DNA of 64,000 nucleotides from Sphingomonas sp. SCN 67-18. GTDB taxonomy: Bacteria; Pseudomonadota; Alphaproteobacteria; Sphingomonadales; Sphingomonadaceae. Location: NCBI RefSeq assembly GCF_001724715.1, contig NZ_MEFG01000018.1:1-64000 (forward strand), written 5' to 3'. Below the pieces are notes generated by a model. That model searched no databases. It worked only from the letters and a program-made list of their open reading frames with translations, and had not been told where the DNA came from. Shown here in pieces: positions 18,469 to 27,140 of this stretch (position 1 is its first letter; every line of letters starts with the position of its first letter). The position numbers and the translations under genes are program-made.

Positions 18469-19299
18469 TCACTCGTCTCGCGGCGCGTCTCCGGAAAACA
18501 GGCGACGCCCATAACGGGTCCATAGCCACATCAGCAGGGCAAAGGCCGCCACCCATGGCAGGACGGATATGAATGCCGTCAGGATGATCGCAATGCCGGC
18601 CACGATGTTGGACCAGCCATCCTTGATCGCGCCAAGAATCGGGCCGTCGCGCAACCCGGGGTCGACGGCGCCCGATTCGTAGAAGAACTGCATGGGGGTG
18701 CTGGCCAGCTCCCGCACCGCATCCGCCCGCTCGGCCTGCGCCGCCCTGCGGTTATCCGTGACAGCCGCCAGCCTCGCCTGCAACTGCGTCCGTTCGCCCG
18801 CGGACAAGCCGGGCTTCGCCAATTGCTCGGTTATGCCCCGCGCCTCATCGGCCGATTCCGCCATATTGCGGTCGGCGGAATCGATAACCGCGCCGGATTC
18901 CTCGCTCTCCATGCTCGCATTGGAGAGCATGCCGCCGCGCTGGACGACGGTGGAAACGCCCTGTCGCCCGAAGGCTCTCGCCGCTTCGGGGGCCAGCCTG
19001 AACTGGAGCGAGGCCATGATCGTGCGGTCCCGGCTCACCTCATAGGTCATCCCCACGATCCTGCAGCGCTCCGGCTTCAATGCCTCGCACTGGGCCGCAT
19101 GTTCTTCCTGCACGCCCGCAATGCGCTCAGCGGGCAAGCGGAAGCCATAGCGGTAGAACAGCGCCAGATCCCCGGTCTGCGTGGCGCCGACATCGGGGCC
19201 GCTCTTGCCGCTGTCAGGGCCGCCTTCGTGCTTGGTATCGGGGTTTGGTGCGCTACAGGCCGCCAGCAGCAAGGCGACCGTCAATATGGCTCGACGCAT
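18469..19299 (-). CDS. lipoprotein with C-terminal membrane anchor, DUF4349-like layout
   Basis: 276 residues with a lipoprotein signal (MRRAILTVALLLAACS, lipidated C15). A DLALFYRYGFRLP strand opens a small domain, and GMTYEVSRDRTIMASLQFRL resembles the beta segment of DUF4349. A helical stretch (ITEQLAKPGLSAGERTQLQARLAAV) follows, and a C-terminal hydrophobic segment (IVAGIAIILTAFISVLPW) is followed by basic residues. A protein with both lipid and membrane anchors would span the periplasm side of the inner membrane. It lies between tgt and the MarR-GNAT gene. Function unknown; the DUF4349 link is from layout only. Confidence 0.6.
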   Translation of the reverse strand: MRRAILTVALLLAACSAPNPDTKHEGGPDSGKSGPDVGATQTGDLALFYRYGFRLPAERIAGVQEEHAAQCEALKPERCRIVGMTYEVSRDRTIMASLQFRLAPEAARAFGRQGVSTVVQRGGMLSNASMESEESGAVIDSADRNMAESADEARGITEQLAKPGLSAGERTQLQARLAAVTDNRRAAQAERADAVRELASTPMQFFYESGAVDPGLRDGPILGAIKDGWSNIVAGIAIILTAFISVLPWVAAFALLMWLWTRYGRRLFSGDAPRDE

Positions 19300-19383
19300 T
19301 CACCGCTCCCTCATCATTTCCCAAGCCATCAGCCTTTCAGCTTTTCGATTCCCGGGCAATGAATTTTTCGGTAACTCAGATCG

Positions 19384-20292
19384 TTAAAGCACCAACTCCC
19401 ACGTCTCGCCCTGTTCCGGTTCGCCGAAGGTGCTGTGCATTTCGACGGCCGTGATGGCGAGGCCCGCCGCCGCGTAGATCCGCCGGGCGCTGCCCAGCAC
19501 CGTGTGGGTCCACAGCATCAGCTTTTGATAGCCGGCCTCGCGCGCGAAGGCGAGGCAGCCGTCCACCAGCGCACGGCCCACGCCAAGGCCCCGCGCGCTC
19601 GGCTCGACATAGAGCAGGCGCAACTGCGCCACCCCGTCGCCCGCATCGACGACGAAGACCGATCCGATCATCTGCCCGGCCCGCTCCGCGATCCAGCATT
19701 GCTCGCGGCCCGGCTTGAATTCGCGCAGGAAGCGGCTGGTCACCTCGGCGATATAGGCCTCCATCAGCGGCCCGCCCCAGCCATGATGCTCGGCATAGAG
19801 GATCGCCTGCCGCGCGGTGACCATGCCCATGTCGCCGGGGCGGAAGGTCCGCATCCGCCACGCGGCGGTTCCGCCCTGCCCCAGCAGCGCCTCCACCGTG
19901 CCCAGCGCATCGACAAGGGCGCGCTGGTCGGTCTCGCCCAGCCGGTCCACCGTTCCGGCCACCTCGGCCCGGGTGCGGTCGTCGATCAGCGTGTAGAGCG
20001 CCGCCCCCTGCTCGGTGAGCGCGATCGGCCTCTGCCGGGCGTCCGTCCCCCGGCTGCGGCGGATCAGCCCGCGCCGCTGCAGGCCGCCCACCATGCGGCT
20101 GACATAACCCGCGTCCAGCCCCAGCGCGGCCTGGATATCGCGCGCGGTCGCCTGCTCGCGGTTGACCACCTCATAGAGGATGCGCGCCTCCGGCAGGGAA
20201 AGTTCGCTGCCCATATAATGGGGGCCGAGCGCATCCACGAAGCGCGTGTAGAATCGGTTGAATGCCCTCAGGGCGACGACGGTGCTGTCCAT
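19384..20292 (-). CDS. MarR-type HTH / GNAT acetyltransferase fusion
   Basis: 302 residues. The N-terminal half (about 1-140) is a MarR winged helix (LPEARILYEVVNREQATARD, then GLDAGYVSRMVGGLQRRGLI, followed by the charged wing). The C-terminal half (about 148-302) is a GNAT fold, with the acetyl-CoA loop ARGLGVGRALVDG and the closing beta strand METHIONINE-rich AVEMHSTFGEPEQGETWELVL shortened to its end ETWELVL. Such fusions are known as a distinct family, possibly coupling small-molecule acetylation to repression, but the ligand is unknown. It sits within the queA-tgt stretch, 31 bp downstream of queA. Confidence 0.88.
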   Translation of the reverse strand: MDSTVVALRAFNRFYTRFVDALGPHYMGSELSLPEARILYEVVNREQATARDIQAALGLDAGYVSRMVGGLQRRGLIRRSRGTDARQRPIALTEQGAALYTLIDDRTRAEVAGTVDRLGETDQRALVDALGTVEALLGQGGTAAWRMRTFRPGDMGMVTARQAILYAEHHGWGGPLMEAYIAEVTSRFLREFKPGREQCWIAERAGQMIGSVFVVDAGDGVAQLRLLYVEPSARGLGVGRALVDGCLAFAREAGYQKLMLWTHTVLGSARRIYAAAGLAITAVEMHSTFGEPEQGETWELVL

Positions 20293-20323
20293 CGCCGCGC
20301 CTTCGCGCCATTAGTTGCTTTTG

Positions 20324-21358
20324 TCAACTATCAGGCAGCAACAGGCTCGAATCGCCATAGGAGTAGAAGCGATAACCGGCGGCGATGGCATGGGCATAGG
20401 CAGCCTGCATCCGCTCCCGCCCCATCAGCGCGCTGACCAGCATGAACAGGGTCGAGCGCGGCAGGTGGAAATTGGTCATCAACCCGTCGATCGCGCGGAA
20501 CCGATAGCCGGGGGTGATGAAGATCGCGGTGTCGCCCTCAAAGGGGTGGATCACCCCCGCCTCGTCCGCCGCGCTTTCGAGCAGCCTCAGGCTGGTGGTG
20601 CCGACGGCGATCAGCCGCCCGCCATTGGCGCGTACCGCGTTCAGCCGCGCCGCCGTCGCCGCGTCGATCACCCCCCATTCGGCGTGCATGGCATGGTCGT
20701 CGGTGTCGTCCGCCTTGACCGGCAGGAAAGTCCCGGCGCCGACATGCAGGGTCAGCGTCTCGCTGGCGATGCCCGCCGCCGCCAGCCCCGCCATCAGCGC
20801 GGGCGTGAAGTGCAGCGCCGCCGTCGGCGCCGCCACCGCGCCGGGCGCGCGCGCGAACATGGTCTGATAATCTTCGGCGTCCCGGGCGTCGGTTTCCCGC
20901 TTGCCGGCGATATAGGGGGGCAGCGGCATCCTGCCCGCCCGCTCCAGCAGCAGCTCCACCGGCTCGTCCCCGGCAAAGCTCAGGCGAAAACTGCCGTCCG
21001 CCGCGCGCGCATCGGCGGTGGCGCTCACCCCCGCGCCGAAATCGACGACATCGCCCTCGTGCAGCCGCTTGGCATTGCGGATGAAGGCCCGCCACGCGCG
21101 CAACCCCTCGCGCTTGTGCAGCGTCGCGCCGATCCGCGCATCGCCGCGCCGCCCCTCCAGCTGCGCCGGGATGACGCGGGTGTCGTTGAAGATCAGGCAA
21201 TCGCCCGCGCGCAGCAGGGACGGCAGGTCGCTCACCGAGACAGCGTCGGTCCGCGCATCCCCGGCCAGCACCAGCATCTTCGCGGAATCGCGCGGCCGCG
21301 CGGGGCGCAGCGCAATCGATTCAGGCGGCAGATCGAAATCGAAAAGGTCGACGCGCAT
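20324..21358 (-). CDS. queA: S-adenosylmethionine:tRNA ribosyltransferase-isomerase (QueA)
   Basis: 344 residues. [20 protein letters not shown] is the standard opening. [37 protein letters not shown] and the C-terminal [17 protein letters not shown] with [12 protein letters not shown] are family signatures. It transfers ribosyl from SAM to preQ1-34 in tRNA to make epoxyqueuosine in the cytoplasm. It follows the cyclophilin gene by only 5 bp and belongs to the coaD-cyclophilin-queA run. The substrate is made by Tgt, encoded about 2 kb downstream. Confidence 0.95.
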   Translation of the reverse strand: MRVDLFDFDLPPESIALRPARPRDSAKMLVLAGDARTDAVSVSDLPSLLRAGDCLIFNDTRVIPAQLEGRRGDARIGATLHKREGLRAWRAFIRNAKRLHEGDVVDFGAGVSATADARAADGSFRLSFAGDEPVELLLERAGRMPLPPYIAGKRETDARDAEDYQTMFARAPGAVAAPTAALHFTPALMAGLAAAGIASETLTLHVGAGTFLPVKADDTDDHAMHAEWGVIDAATAARLNAVRANGGRLIAVGTTSLRLLESAADEAGVIHPFEGDTAIFITPGYRFRAIDGLMTNFHLPRSTLFMLVSALMGRERMQAAYAHAIAAGYRFYSYGDSSLLLPDS

Positions 21359-21363
21359 CGCGC

Positions 21364-22056
21364 TTATTTCGGCTCGGCCGGCTCCGTCGCGGCGGGCGGG
21401 GGCGGCGCGTCCGCTGCCTGTGCGGGCATCGCCGCCGGCGGGGGCGGCTGGATCGCATTGGGGCCGTCCGCCTCTATCCAGGCGCGGACGACGCGCGACG
21501 GATTGGCCGGCGGCTCGCCCCGCTCGATGGCGTCGACATATTGCATGCCGCTCACCACCCGGCCGAACACGGTATATTTGGTGTCCAGCCGCAGCATCGG
21601 CATGAACATGATGAAGAACTGGCTGTTGGCCGAATTATCATCCTGCGTGCGCGCAGCGGACACGGCGCCGCGCACATGGGGCAGCGTGTTGAACTCCGCC
21701 TTCAGGTCCGGCAGCGGGGAGCCGTGCTCGCCCGTGCCGCTGGGGTCGCCGCCCTGCGCCATGAACCCGTCGATGACGCGGTGGAACACCAGCCCGTTAT
21801 AGAAGCCCTGCCGGGTCAGCGTCTTGATCCGCTCGACATGGTTGGGCGCAGCATCCGGGCGCAGCTGGATCTTCACCTGCCCGCCGGTGGAAAGCTCAAG
21901 CACCCAGATATTGTCCGGCTGGGCGGCGGGCGGCACGGAGAGCACCGCCTTGATGGGCGCGGCCGGCGGCGAATCGTCGGCCGGTTCGCTCTGCGCGATG
22001 GCGACGGATGAGAACGCCAATGTGATCAGGGCCAGAAGGCTGGCGAGAATACGCAT
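21364..22056 (-). CDS. periplasmic cyclophilin-type peptidyl-prolyl isomerase
   Basis: 230 residues from ATG 22056, which places the signal peptide ([22 protein letters not shown]) at the N-terminus; ATG 22086 would add ten residues in front. The cyclophilin core has [20 protein letters not shown] (catalytic Arg in FHRV), NSQFFIMF and [10 protein letters not shown] Pro/Ala-rich tail follows ([20 protein letters not shown]). It catalyses cis-trans isomerisation of prolyl bonds in exported proteins. It sits between coaD and queA, 5 bp from the latter. Confidence 0.92.
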   Translation of the reverse strand: MRILASLLALITLAFSSVAIAQSEPADDSPPAAPIKAVLSVPPAAQPDNIWVLELSTGGQVKIQLRPDAAPNHVERIKTLTRQGFYNGLVFHRVIDGFMAQGGDPSGTGEHGSPLPDLKAEFNTLPHVRGAVSAARTQDDNSANSQFFIMFMPMLRLDTKYTVFGRVVSGMQYVDAIERGEPPANPSRVVRAWIEADGPNAIQPPPPAAMPAQAADAPPPPAATEPAEPK

Positions 22057-22138
22057 CGAACCGGGGTCTCCAAATATGCGCCGCATCGGCGCGTGTGGCG
22101 TTAAATTGTGGCGGCTTAGCGGCGGCTGAACATCGGCA

Positions 22139-22648
22139 TCAACCGTCCCCGCGCCGGCCCAGCCTGTCGACCCGGGCCGTCACCTCTTCCTTCACGGCCG
22201 GCGTCACGAACTTGCGGATATCCCCGCCGAACAAGGCAATTTCCTTCACCAGCCGCGATGCGATGGGCTGCAGCGACACATCCGCCATCAGGAAGACCGT
22301 CTCGATGCTGGCGTTCAGCTGCTGGTTCATCCCCGCCATCTGATATTCATATTCGAAATCCGCCACCGCGCGCAGCCCCCGGATGATGACGCTGGCGCCC
22401 TCCCGCTCGGCGAATTTCATCAGCAGCGCGTCGAAGCTGACGACATGCACCTCGCTTTCGATGCAGCTGGTTTCGCGGCGCACCATCTCCATGCGCTCGG
22501 CAACGGTGAACATCGGCGATTTCGACGGGTTGGTCGTCACGCCGATCACCAGCCGGTCGACCAGCTTGGCTCCGCGCCGGATGATGTCCATATGGCCCAG
22601 CGTGATCGGATCGAACGTGCCGGGATAGATGCCGGTGCGAATCGTCAT
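22139..22648 (-). CDS. coaD: pantetheine-phosphate adenylyltransferase (CoaD)
   Basis: 169 residues, normal length. The nucleotidyltransferase motif GIYPGTFDPITLGHMDII contains the T/HxGH-type catalytic residues. VIGVTTNPSKSPMF, IIRGLRAVADFEYEYQMAGMN (substrate and ATP contacts) and ISSRLV-like VSLQPIASRLVKEIA are conserved. It transfers AMP to 4'-phosphopantetheine, the penultimate step of CoA synthesis. It lies 27 bp downstream of ispA and heads towards the cyclophilin and queA. Confidence 0.95.
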   Translation of the reverse strand: MTIRTGIYPGTFDPITLGHMDIIRRGAKLVDRLVIGVTTNPSKSPMFTVAERMEMVRRETSCIESEVHVVSFDALLMKFAEREGASVIIRGLRAVADFEYEYQMAGMNQQLNASIETVFLMADVSLQPIASRLVKEIALFGGDIRKFVTPAVKEEVTARVDRLGRRGDG

Positions 22649-22675
22649 TGCCCTGCTTTCCTTCCGTCCATCGGA

Positions 22676-23575
22676 TCAATGGTCCCGCTCTATGGCATAG
22701 CGGGCAATGGCGCGCAGCAGGTCCGCTTCCGGGCCATGGCCATGCAGATGCGCGATCGCCTGGTCGACCAGCGCCTGCGCCTGCGCGCGGGCGCGCTCGA
22801 TGCCCAGCAGGGAAAGGAACGTCGCCTTGCCCGCCGCGGCATCCTTGCCCACCGCCTTGCCGGCGGCGGCGGCGCTGCCTTCGGCATCCAGCATGTCGTC
22901 GGCAATCTGGAAGGCCAGTCCCAGGTCGCGCGCATAGCCGCGCAGCCCGGTCCGCCCCTCCGGCGGCACCCGGCCCATGATCGCCCCCGCCTCCAGGCAG
23001 AAGCCGATCAGCGCGCCGGTCTTCAACTGCTGCAGTCGGGTGACGGTGGGCAGGTCGAACGTCTCATGCTCGGCGGCAAGGTCCATCATCTGGCCGCCCG
23101 CCATGCCCGCCGGCCCGGCCGCCCGCGCCAGTTCCAGCACCAGCTCCGCCCGCACGAACGGGTCGCTGTGCGTATCCTCGCCGGCCAGCAGCTCAAACGC
23201 CATGGCGTGCAGCGAATCGCCCGCCAAAATCGCCGCCGCCTCGCTGAACGCCTTGTGCACGGTGGGCTTGCCGCGCCGCATGTCGTCATCGTCCATCGCC
23301 GGCAGGTCGTCGTGGATCAGCGAATAGACATGCATGCATTCGATCGCCGTCGCCACCCGCAGCGCCGCCGCCTTGTCGACATGAAACAGGTCGCACGTCG
23401 CCACCACCAGCAGCGGGCGCAACCGCTTGCCGCCGCCGATCGCGGCATGGCGCATGGCGTGGTAGAGCACGCGCCGGGGGTCGTCCGGCACCGCCAGCAG
23501 CAGGTCGAACCGATGGTCGATATCTGCGGCGATCCGCTCCAGCGCGGCCGCGATGCCGGGCGTCGCTTCCCCCAC
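22676..23575 (-). CDS. ispA: polyprenyl synthetase, farnesyl diphosphate synthase type
   Basis: 299 residues. The first aspartate-rich motif is LIHDDLPAMDDDDMRRG and the second FQIADDMLD; GGKRLRP near the N-terminus binds IPP. They identify a short-chain (C15) synthase of isoprenoid metabolism. The start is the GTG at 23575, 8 bp after the xseB stop; the open frame extends further up but would overlap xseB and adds a basic tail foreign to the family. The ribosome site is weak, so coupling to xseB is likely. The xseB-ispA order is standard, but dxs, often next, is replaced by coaD. Confidence 0.9.
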   Translation of the reverse strand: MGEATPGIAAALERIAADIDHRFDLLLAVPDDPRRVLYHAMRHAAIGGGKRLRPLLVVATCDLFHVDKAAALRVATAIECMHVYSLIHDDLPAMDDDDMRRGKPTVHKAFSEAAAILAGDSLHAMAFELLAGEDTHSDPFVRAELVLELARAAGPAGMAGGQMMDLAAEHETFDLPTVTRLQQLKTGALIGFCLEAGAIMGRVPPEGRTGLRGYARDLGLAFQIADDMLDAEGSAAAAGKAVGKDAAAGKATFLSLLGIERARAQAQALVDQAIAHLHGHGPEADLLRAIARYAIERDH

Positions 23576-23583
23576 GGCGCTGG

Positions 23584-23835
23584 TCAGCCGGCGTCGAACG
23601 GCTGCACGCCCTGGGGCCTGCCGTCGCTGCCCAGGCTGATCTTTTCGATCCGGGCCTGGGCGGACTTCAGCCGCTCCTCGCACTGGGCGCGCAACGCATC
23701 GCCCTGCGCATAAAGCTCGATGGATTTCTCCAGCGGCACGTCGCCGCTCTCCAGCTGCGCGACGATCGCCTCGAGGCGCTTCAGCGCGTCCTCGAACGAC
23801 AGGGCCGCAACATCTTCTCTCGCCTCCTGGGTCAT
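23584..23835 (-). CDS. xseB: exodeoxyribonuclease VII small subunit
   Basis: 83 residues. [20 protein letters not shown] and [21 protein letters not shown] are the hallmark of XseB, a helical hairpin that wraps the XseA catalytic subunit to form the single-strand exonuclease. The ATG 23835 start ([10 protein letters not shown]) gives the usual length. It is the first gene of the minus-strand run xseB-ispA-coaD and is divergent from the aldehyde dehydrogenase. xseA is not in the window. Confidence 0.93.
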   Translation of the reverse strand: MTQEAREDVAALSFEDALKRLEAIVAQLESGDVPLEKSIELYAQGDALRAQCEERLKSAQARIEKISLGSDGRPQGVQPFDAG

Positions 23836-23926
23836 TGGCACGCTATGGGCGAGGCAGCGCTTTGCGGTCAAGCAAGCATGGACCGTCCAACGGGTCGCCG
23901 GGACGGCCGGTACAGGAGAAATAGCG

Positions 23927-25288
23927 ATGTTCGTTTCGAAAAATCCCGCCACGGGCGAAAGCGGCGCCAGCTTCGAGGAATTGAGCGCGTCCGATGTCGA
24001 CGCCCGCCTGGACAAGGCCGTGGCGGCCTTTCGCCGCTGGCGCACGACGCCGATGGCGGAGCGCACCGCGCTGCTCGAACGGATCGCCGACCAGTATGAA
24101 GCCAACAGGGACCGGCTGGCCCGCACCATCACCTTCGAAATGGGCAAGACGCTCGCCTCCGCCACGGCCGAGGTGCAGAAATGCGCGGACGGCTTCCGCT
24201 TCTACGCCGCCCACGGCCCGGCGATGCTGGCCGATGTGGAGACGGATCTGGGCGGTGGCAGGCGGGCCATCGCGCTCTGGCTGCCGCAAGGCCCGGTGCT
24301 GGCGGTGATGCCGTGGAACTACCCCTTCTGGCAGGTGGTCCGCTTTCTCGCCCCCACCATCCTCGCCGGCAATGTCGGCCTGCTGAAGCACGCCAGCAAC
24401 GTGCCCGGCTGCGCCGCCGCGCTTGAGGAGATGGCGACGGCCGCCGGCGCGCCGGACGGGCTGTTCCAGAACCTGCACATCAAATCCGGCGCGGTCGCCG
24501 CGATCATCGCAGACGACCGCGTCGTCGCCGTCACCCTGACCGGCAGCGAGGGCGCGGGCGTCCAGGTGGCGGAGCAGGCCGGCCGCGCGCTGAAGAAGGT
24601 GGTGCTGGAACTGGGCGGGTCGGACCCGTTCATCGTCATGCCCAGCGCCGATCTCGACAAGGCGGCGGAGATCGCGGTCAAGGCCCGTATCCAGAATACG
24701 GGCCAGTCCTGCATCTGCGCCAAGCGGATGATCGTGCACGCCGATGTCTATGACGCGTTCATGGACAGGTTCGTCGCCGGCATGAAGGCGGTGAAGACCG
24801 GCGACCCGCTCGACCCGGCGACCGACATGGGGCCGATGTCCAGCCACGCCGCGCGCGACGAGATCGCCGCCCAGCTGGCCGGCGCGGTCAAGGCGGGCGC
24901 GACGAAATTGTTCGGCGGCGACATCCCCGAAGGCCCCGGCGCCTATTTCACCCCCGCCATATTGGTCGACATCCCCCGCGACGCCTCCGTCGCCCGCGAG
25001 GAATTTTTCGGCCCCGTCGCCATGGTGTTCAAGGTGAAGGACATCGACGAGGCGGTCACGGTGGCCAACGACATCCCCTTCGGCCTCGGCTCCAGCATCT
25101 GGACCCGGGACGAGGCGGAACAGCAACGCCTGATCCGCGATATCGAAGCCGGTATGACGGCGGTCAACCAGATGCTCGCGTCAGACCCCAACGCCCCCTT
25201 CGGCGGCATCAAACGCTCCGGCCACGGCCGCGAACTCTCCCGCCACGGCCTGCACGAATTCATGAACCTGAAGACGGTGATGGTGTAA
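23927..25288 (+). CDS. NAD(P)-dependent succinate-semialdehyde dehydrogenase family
   Basis: 453 residues of the aldehyde dehydrogenase fold. Visible are the NAD-binding [20 protein letters not shown], general base Glu in [11 protein letters not shown], catalytic Cys in [12 protein letters not shown] and the C-terminal [15 protein letters not shown]. The opening SKNPATGES and the lack of an N-terminal extension place it with the short GabD/Sad-type enzymes that oxidise succinic semialdehyde to succinate; the exact aldehyde is inferred. AGGAGA at 23914-23919 supports the ATG. It stands alone on the plus strand. Confidence 0.9.
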   Translation: MFVSKNPATGESGASFEELSASDVDARLDKAVAAFRRWRTTPMAERTALLERIADQYEANRDRLARTITFEMGKTLASATAEVQKCADGFRFYAAHGPAMLADVETDLGGGRRAIALWLPQGPVLAVMPWNYPFWQVVRFLAPTILAGNVGLLKHASNVPGCAAALEEMATAAGAPDGLFQNLHIKSGAVAAIIADDRVVAVTLTGSEGAGVQVAEQAGRALKKVVLELGGSDPFIVMPSADLDKAAEIAVKARIQNTGQSCICAKRMIVHADVYDAFMDRFVAGMKAVKTGDPLDPATDMGPMSSHAARDEIAAQLAGAVKAGATKLFGGDIPEGPGAYFTPAILVDIPRDASVAREEFFGPVAMVFKVKDIDEAVTVANDIPFGLGSSIWTRDEAEQQRLIRDIEAGMTAVNQMLASDPNAPFGGIKRSGHGRELSRHGLHEFMNLKTVMV

Positions 25289-25410
25289 CCGGCAGAACGT
25301 CTCCGCGCCGGAAAGGTGGGAGCATCAGCGCCCCGCTGAGCTCCCCCTGCCGCTCTCGCAATATGCGAGTTTTGCAGCAGAGTGTGCCATCGGTTGATTT
25401 AAGTGCAATT

Positions 25411-25439
25411 TTGTTTCGATCATGCAATCACTCTATGAT
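25411..25439 (+). promoter_or_regulatory. sigma-70-type promoter in an AT-rich gap
   Basis: -35 TTGTTT (25411-25416), a 17-bp spacer and -10 TATGAT (25434-25439). The surrounding 25370-25470 is notably AT-rich for this genome. The expected transcript would start near 25446, about 30 nt before the small zinc-ribbon ORF. Confidence 0.55.
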
Positions 25440-25474
25440 GTTGATATAGCGAAGTTTTAACATAGACTTCGGTC

Positions 25475-25663
25475 ATGGGGCGGCCTGTCATCATTTTTGT
25501 TGTGGCGATGGTGTTTCTTGCGCTGATGCTGCGATCCGCCGGAAGAAAATCGTCTCTGTGCGACAGTCGGCGCGAGAAGGGTCTGTGTGCCGGCTGTGGT
25601 GAATCTCCACCCAGGCATGGCGGTGATCTGTGCTGGGATTGCTGGGATCACCGGCAATATTAG
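25475..25663 (+). CDS. small membrane protein with a double CxxC zinc ribbon
   Basis: 62 residues: an N-terminal hydrophobic span (PVIIFVVAMVFLALML, about 4-19), then a cytoplasmic tail with five cysteines (C29, C38, C41, C53, C56) forming CAGC and CWDC pairs, a likely zinc knuckle or ribbon. Base composition is lower in GC than in its neighbours, and a plausible promoter lies 30-60 bp upstream, suggesting a recently acquired or fast-evolving gene. No strong Shine-Dalgarno is seen. I do not recognise a family. Confidence 0.5.
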   Translation: MGRPVIIFVVAMVFLALMLRSAGRKSSLCDSRREKGLCAGCGESPPRHGGDLCWDCWDHRQY

Positions 25664-25796
25664 TTTCGCCGCCGAGGCGCGCATGAGACCATGACCTCGC
25701 AACGCCCGCGAAAATAGTTCTTCGCATTGCAGCATTCCGCGGATAGGGGAGCCGGCGGCCCGTGGGCAGTGCGGGCGCGTTGGCGGGAGCGGCGGT

Positions 25797-26987
25797 GTGA
25801 AGCGACCCTGGACAGTCATCCTGTGCGGCGCGGCGGTGGTCACGCTCGCCATGGGCGTGCGCCAGGCATTCGGCCTGTTCCTCCCGCAGATGAGTGCCGC
25901 GCTGGACATCAGCCGGGGCAGCTTCGGCCTGGCGCTCGCCCTGCAGAACCTGCTGTTCGGCCTGGCCCAGCCGGTGGTCGGCGCCATCGCCGACAAGCAT
26001 GGCGCGGGCCGGGTCATCTTCTTCGGCGCGCTGCTCTACATCGCCGGGCTGGTCGCGGCGGCGATGGCGACCAGCGCCATAGGGCTGCACCTCTCCTTCG
26101 GCGTGGCGATCGGCATGGCCCTGTCGGCGACCACATTCGTCGTCGTGCTGGGCGCGGTAGGCCGCGTCGTCGCGCCGGAACAGCGCAGTCTCAGCTTCGG
26201 CATCATCACCGCGGGCGGGTCGCTGGGCCAGTTCCTGGTCGTGCCGGCGGGCCAGATGCTGCTGGCGGAACTGGGCTACCGCCTTGCGCTGATCGCCCTC
26301 GCCGGCCTGATCGCCCTGTGCTGCGCGCTGGCTGTCGGCCTTGCCGGAAAACCCGTCGCCGTCGCGCAGGAGCAATCCTCGCAACGCCTGTCGGACGCGC
26401 TGGGCGAGGCTTCGCGCCACAGCGGCTACCTGCTGCTCAACGCTGGCTTCTTCGTCTGCGGCTTCCACGTCGCCTTCATCGCCACCCACTTCCCCGCCTA
26501 CCTCAACGATCGCGGGCTTGGCCTGCAGATCGGGGCGAGTGCGTTGGCGTTAATCGGGCTGTTCAATATCTTCGGGTCCTATGTCTTCGGCATGGCGGGG
26601 GATCGGTTTCGGATGAAGTGGCTGCTGAGCGCCATATACGGCCTGCGCGCCGTCATCATCGCGCTGTTCCTGCTGCTGCCGCTGACCAGCACCAGCGCGC
26701 TCGTCTTCGCGGCGGCCATGGGCTTTCTGTGGCTGGGCACGGTGCCGCTGACCAGCGGGCTGGTGGGGCGCATCTTCGGGATGCGTTATCTGTCCACCCT
26801 CTATGGCGTGGTGTTCCTCAGCCACCAGATCGGCAGCTTCTTCGGCGCGTGGGCGGCGGGCCAGGTCTATGACATGTTCGGCAGCTACGACATCGCGTGG
26901 ACGGCGTCGATCATCCTCGGCGTGGTGGCGATGCTGCTTCACCTGCCGATCCGCGACACCCCCGTGGCGCGGCTGCAGCCGGCATGA
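25797..26987 (+). CDS. MFS transporter
   Basis: 396 residues from GTG with GGGAG upstream. About 12 hydrophobic spans lie in two halves; GVRQAFGLFLPQMSAALDIS marks TM1 and the loop after it, and AIADKHGAGRVIF matches the conserved MFS loop between TM2 and TM3. The family resembles oxalate/formate-type or monocarboxylate MFS carriers, which also begin VRQAFGLF, but the substrate cannot be read from sequence. The stop overlaps the next small ORF (ATGA), implying co-translation of the two. Confidence 0.88.
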   Translation: MKRPWTVILCGAAVVTLAMGVRQAFGLFLPQMSAALDISRGSFGLALALQNLLFGLAQPVVGAIADKHGAGRVIFFGALLYIAGLVAAAMATSAIGLHLSFGVAIGMALSATTFVVVLGAVGRVVAPEQRSLSFGIITAGGSLGQFLVVPAGQMLLAELGYRLALIALAGLIALCCALAVGLAGKPVAVAQEQSSQRLSDALGEASRHSGYLLLNAGFFVCGFHVAFIATHFPAYLNDRGLGLQIGASALALIGLFNIFGSYVFGMAGDRFRMKWLLSAIYGLRAVIIALFLLLPLTSTSALVFAAAMGFLWLGTVPLTSGLVGRIFGMRYLSTLYGVVFLSHQIGSFFGAWAAGQVYDMFGSYDIAWTASIILGVVAMLLHLPIRDTPVARLQPA

Positions 26988-27109
26988 ACCGCCGCGCGCA
27001 CCTGCTGTTCCTTGCTGCGACGGGGGTCGGCATCATCGCGGGCGCCCTGCTGTGGGGGCGGTGGGGCGGCGTCATCTGGGTCGCCGACATCATCCGCTGG
27101 TGCAGCTGA
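26984..27109 (+). CDS. 41-residue membrane peptide coupled to the MFS gene
   Basis: Begins inside the MFS stop (ATGA) and encodes MNRRAHLLFLAATGVGIIAG followed by ALLWGRWGGVIWVADIIRWCS. It has one hydrophobic span, Trp-rich after it, and a terminal Cys. The overlap and clean composition support translation. It may be a small accessory subunit of the transporter, but that is inference; I know no family. Confidence 0.5.
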   Translation: MNRRAHLLFLAATGVGIIAGALLWGRWGGVIWVADIIRWCS

Positions 27110-27140
27110 GCCGCGCATTCCCGCGCCTGCCGGGGCGGCG

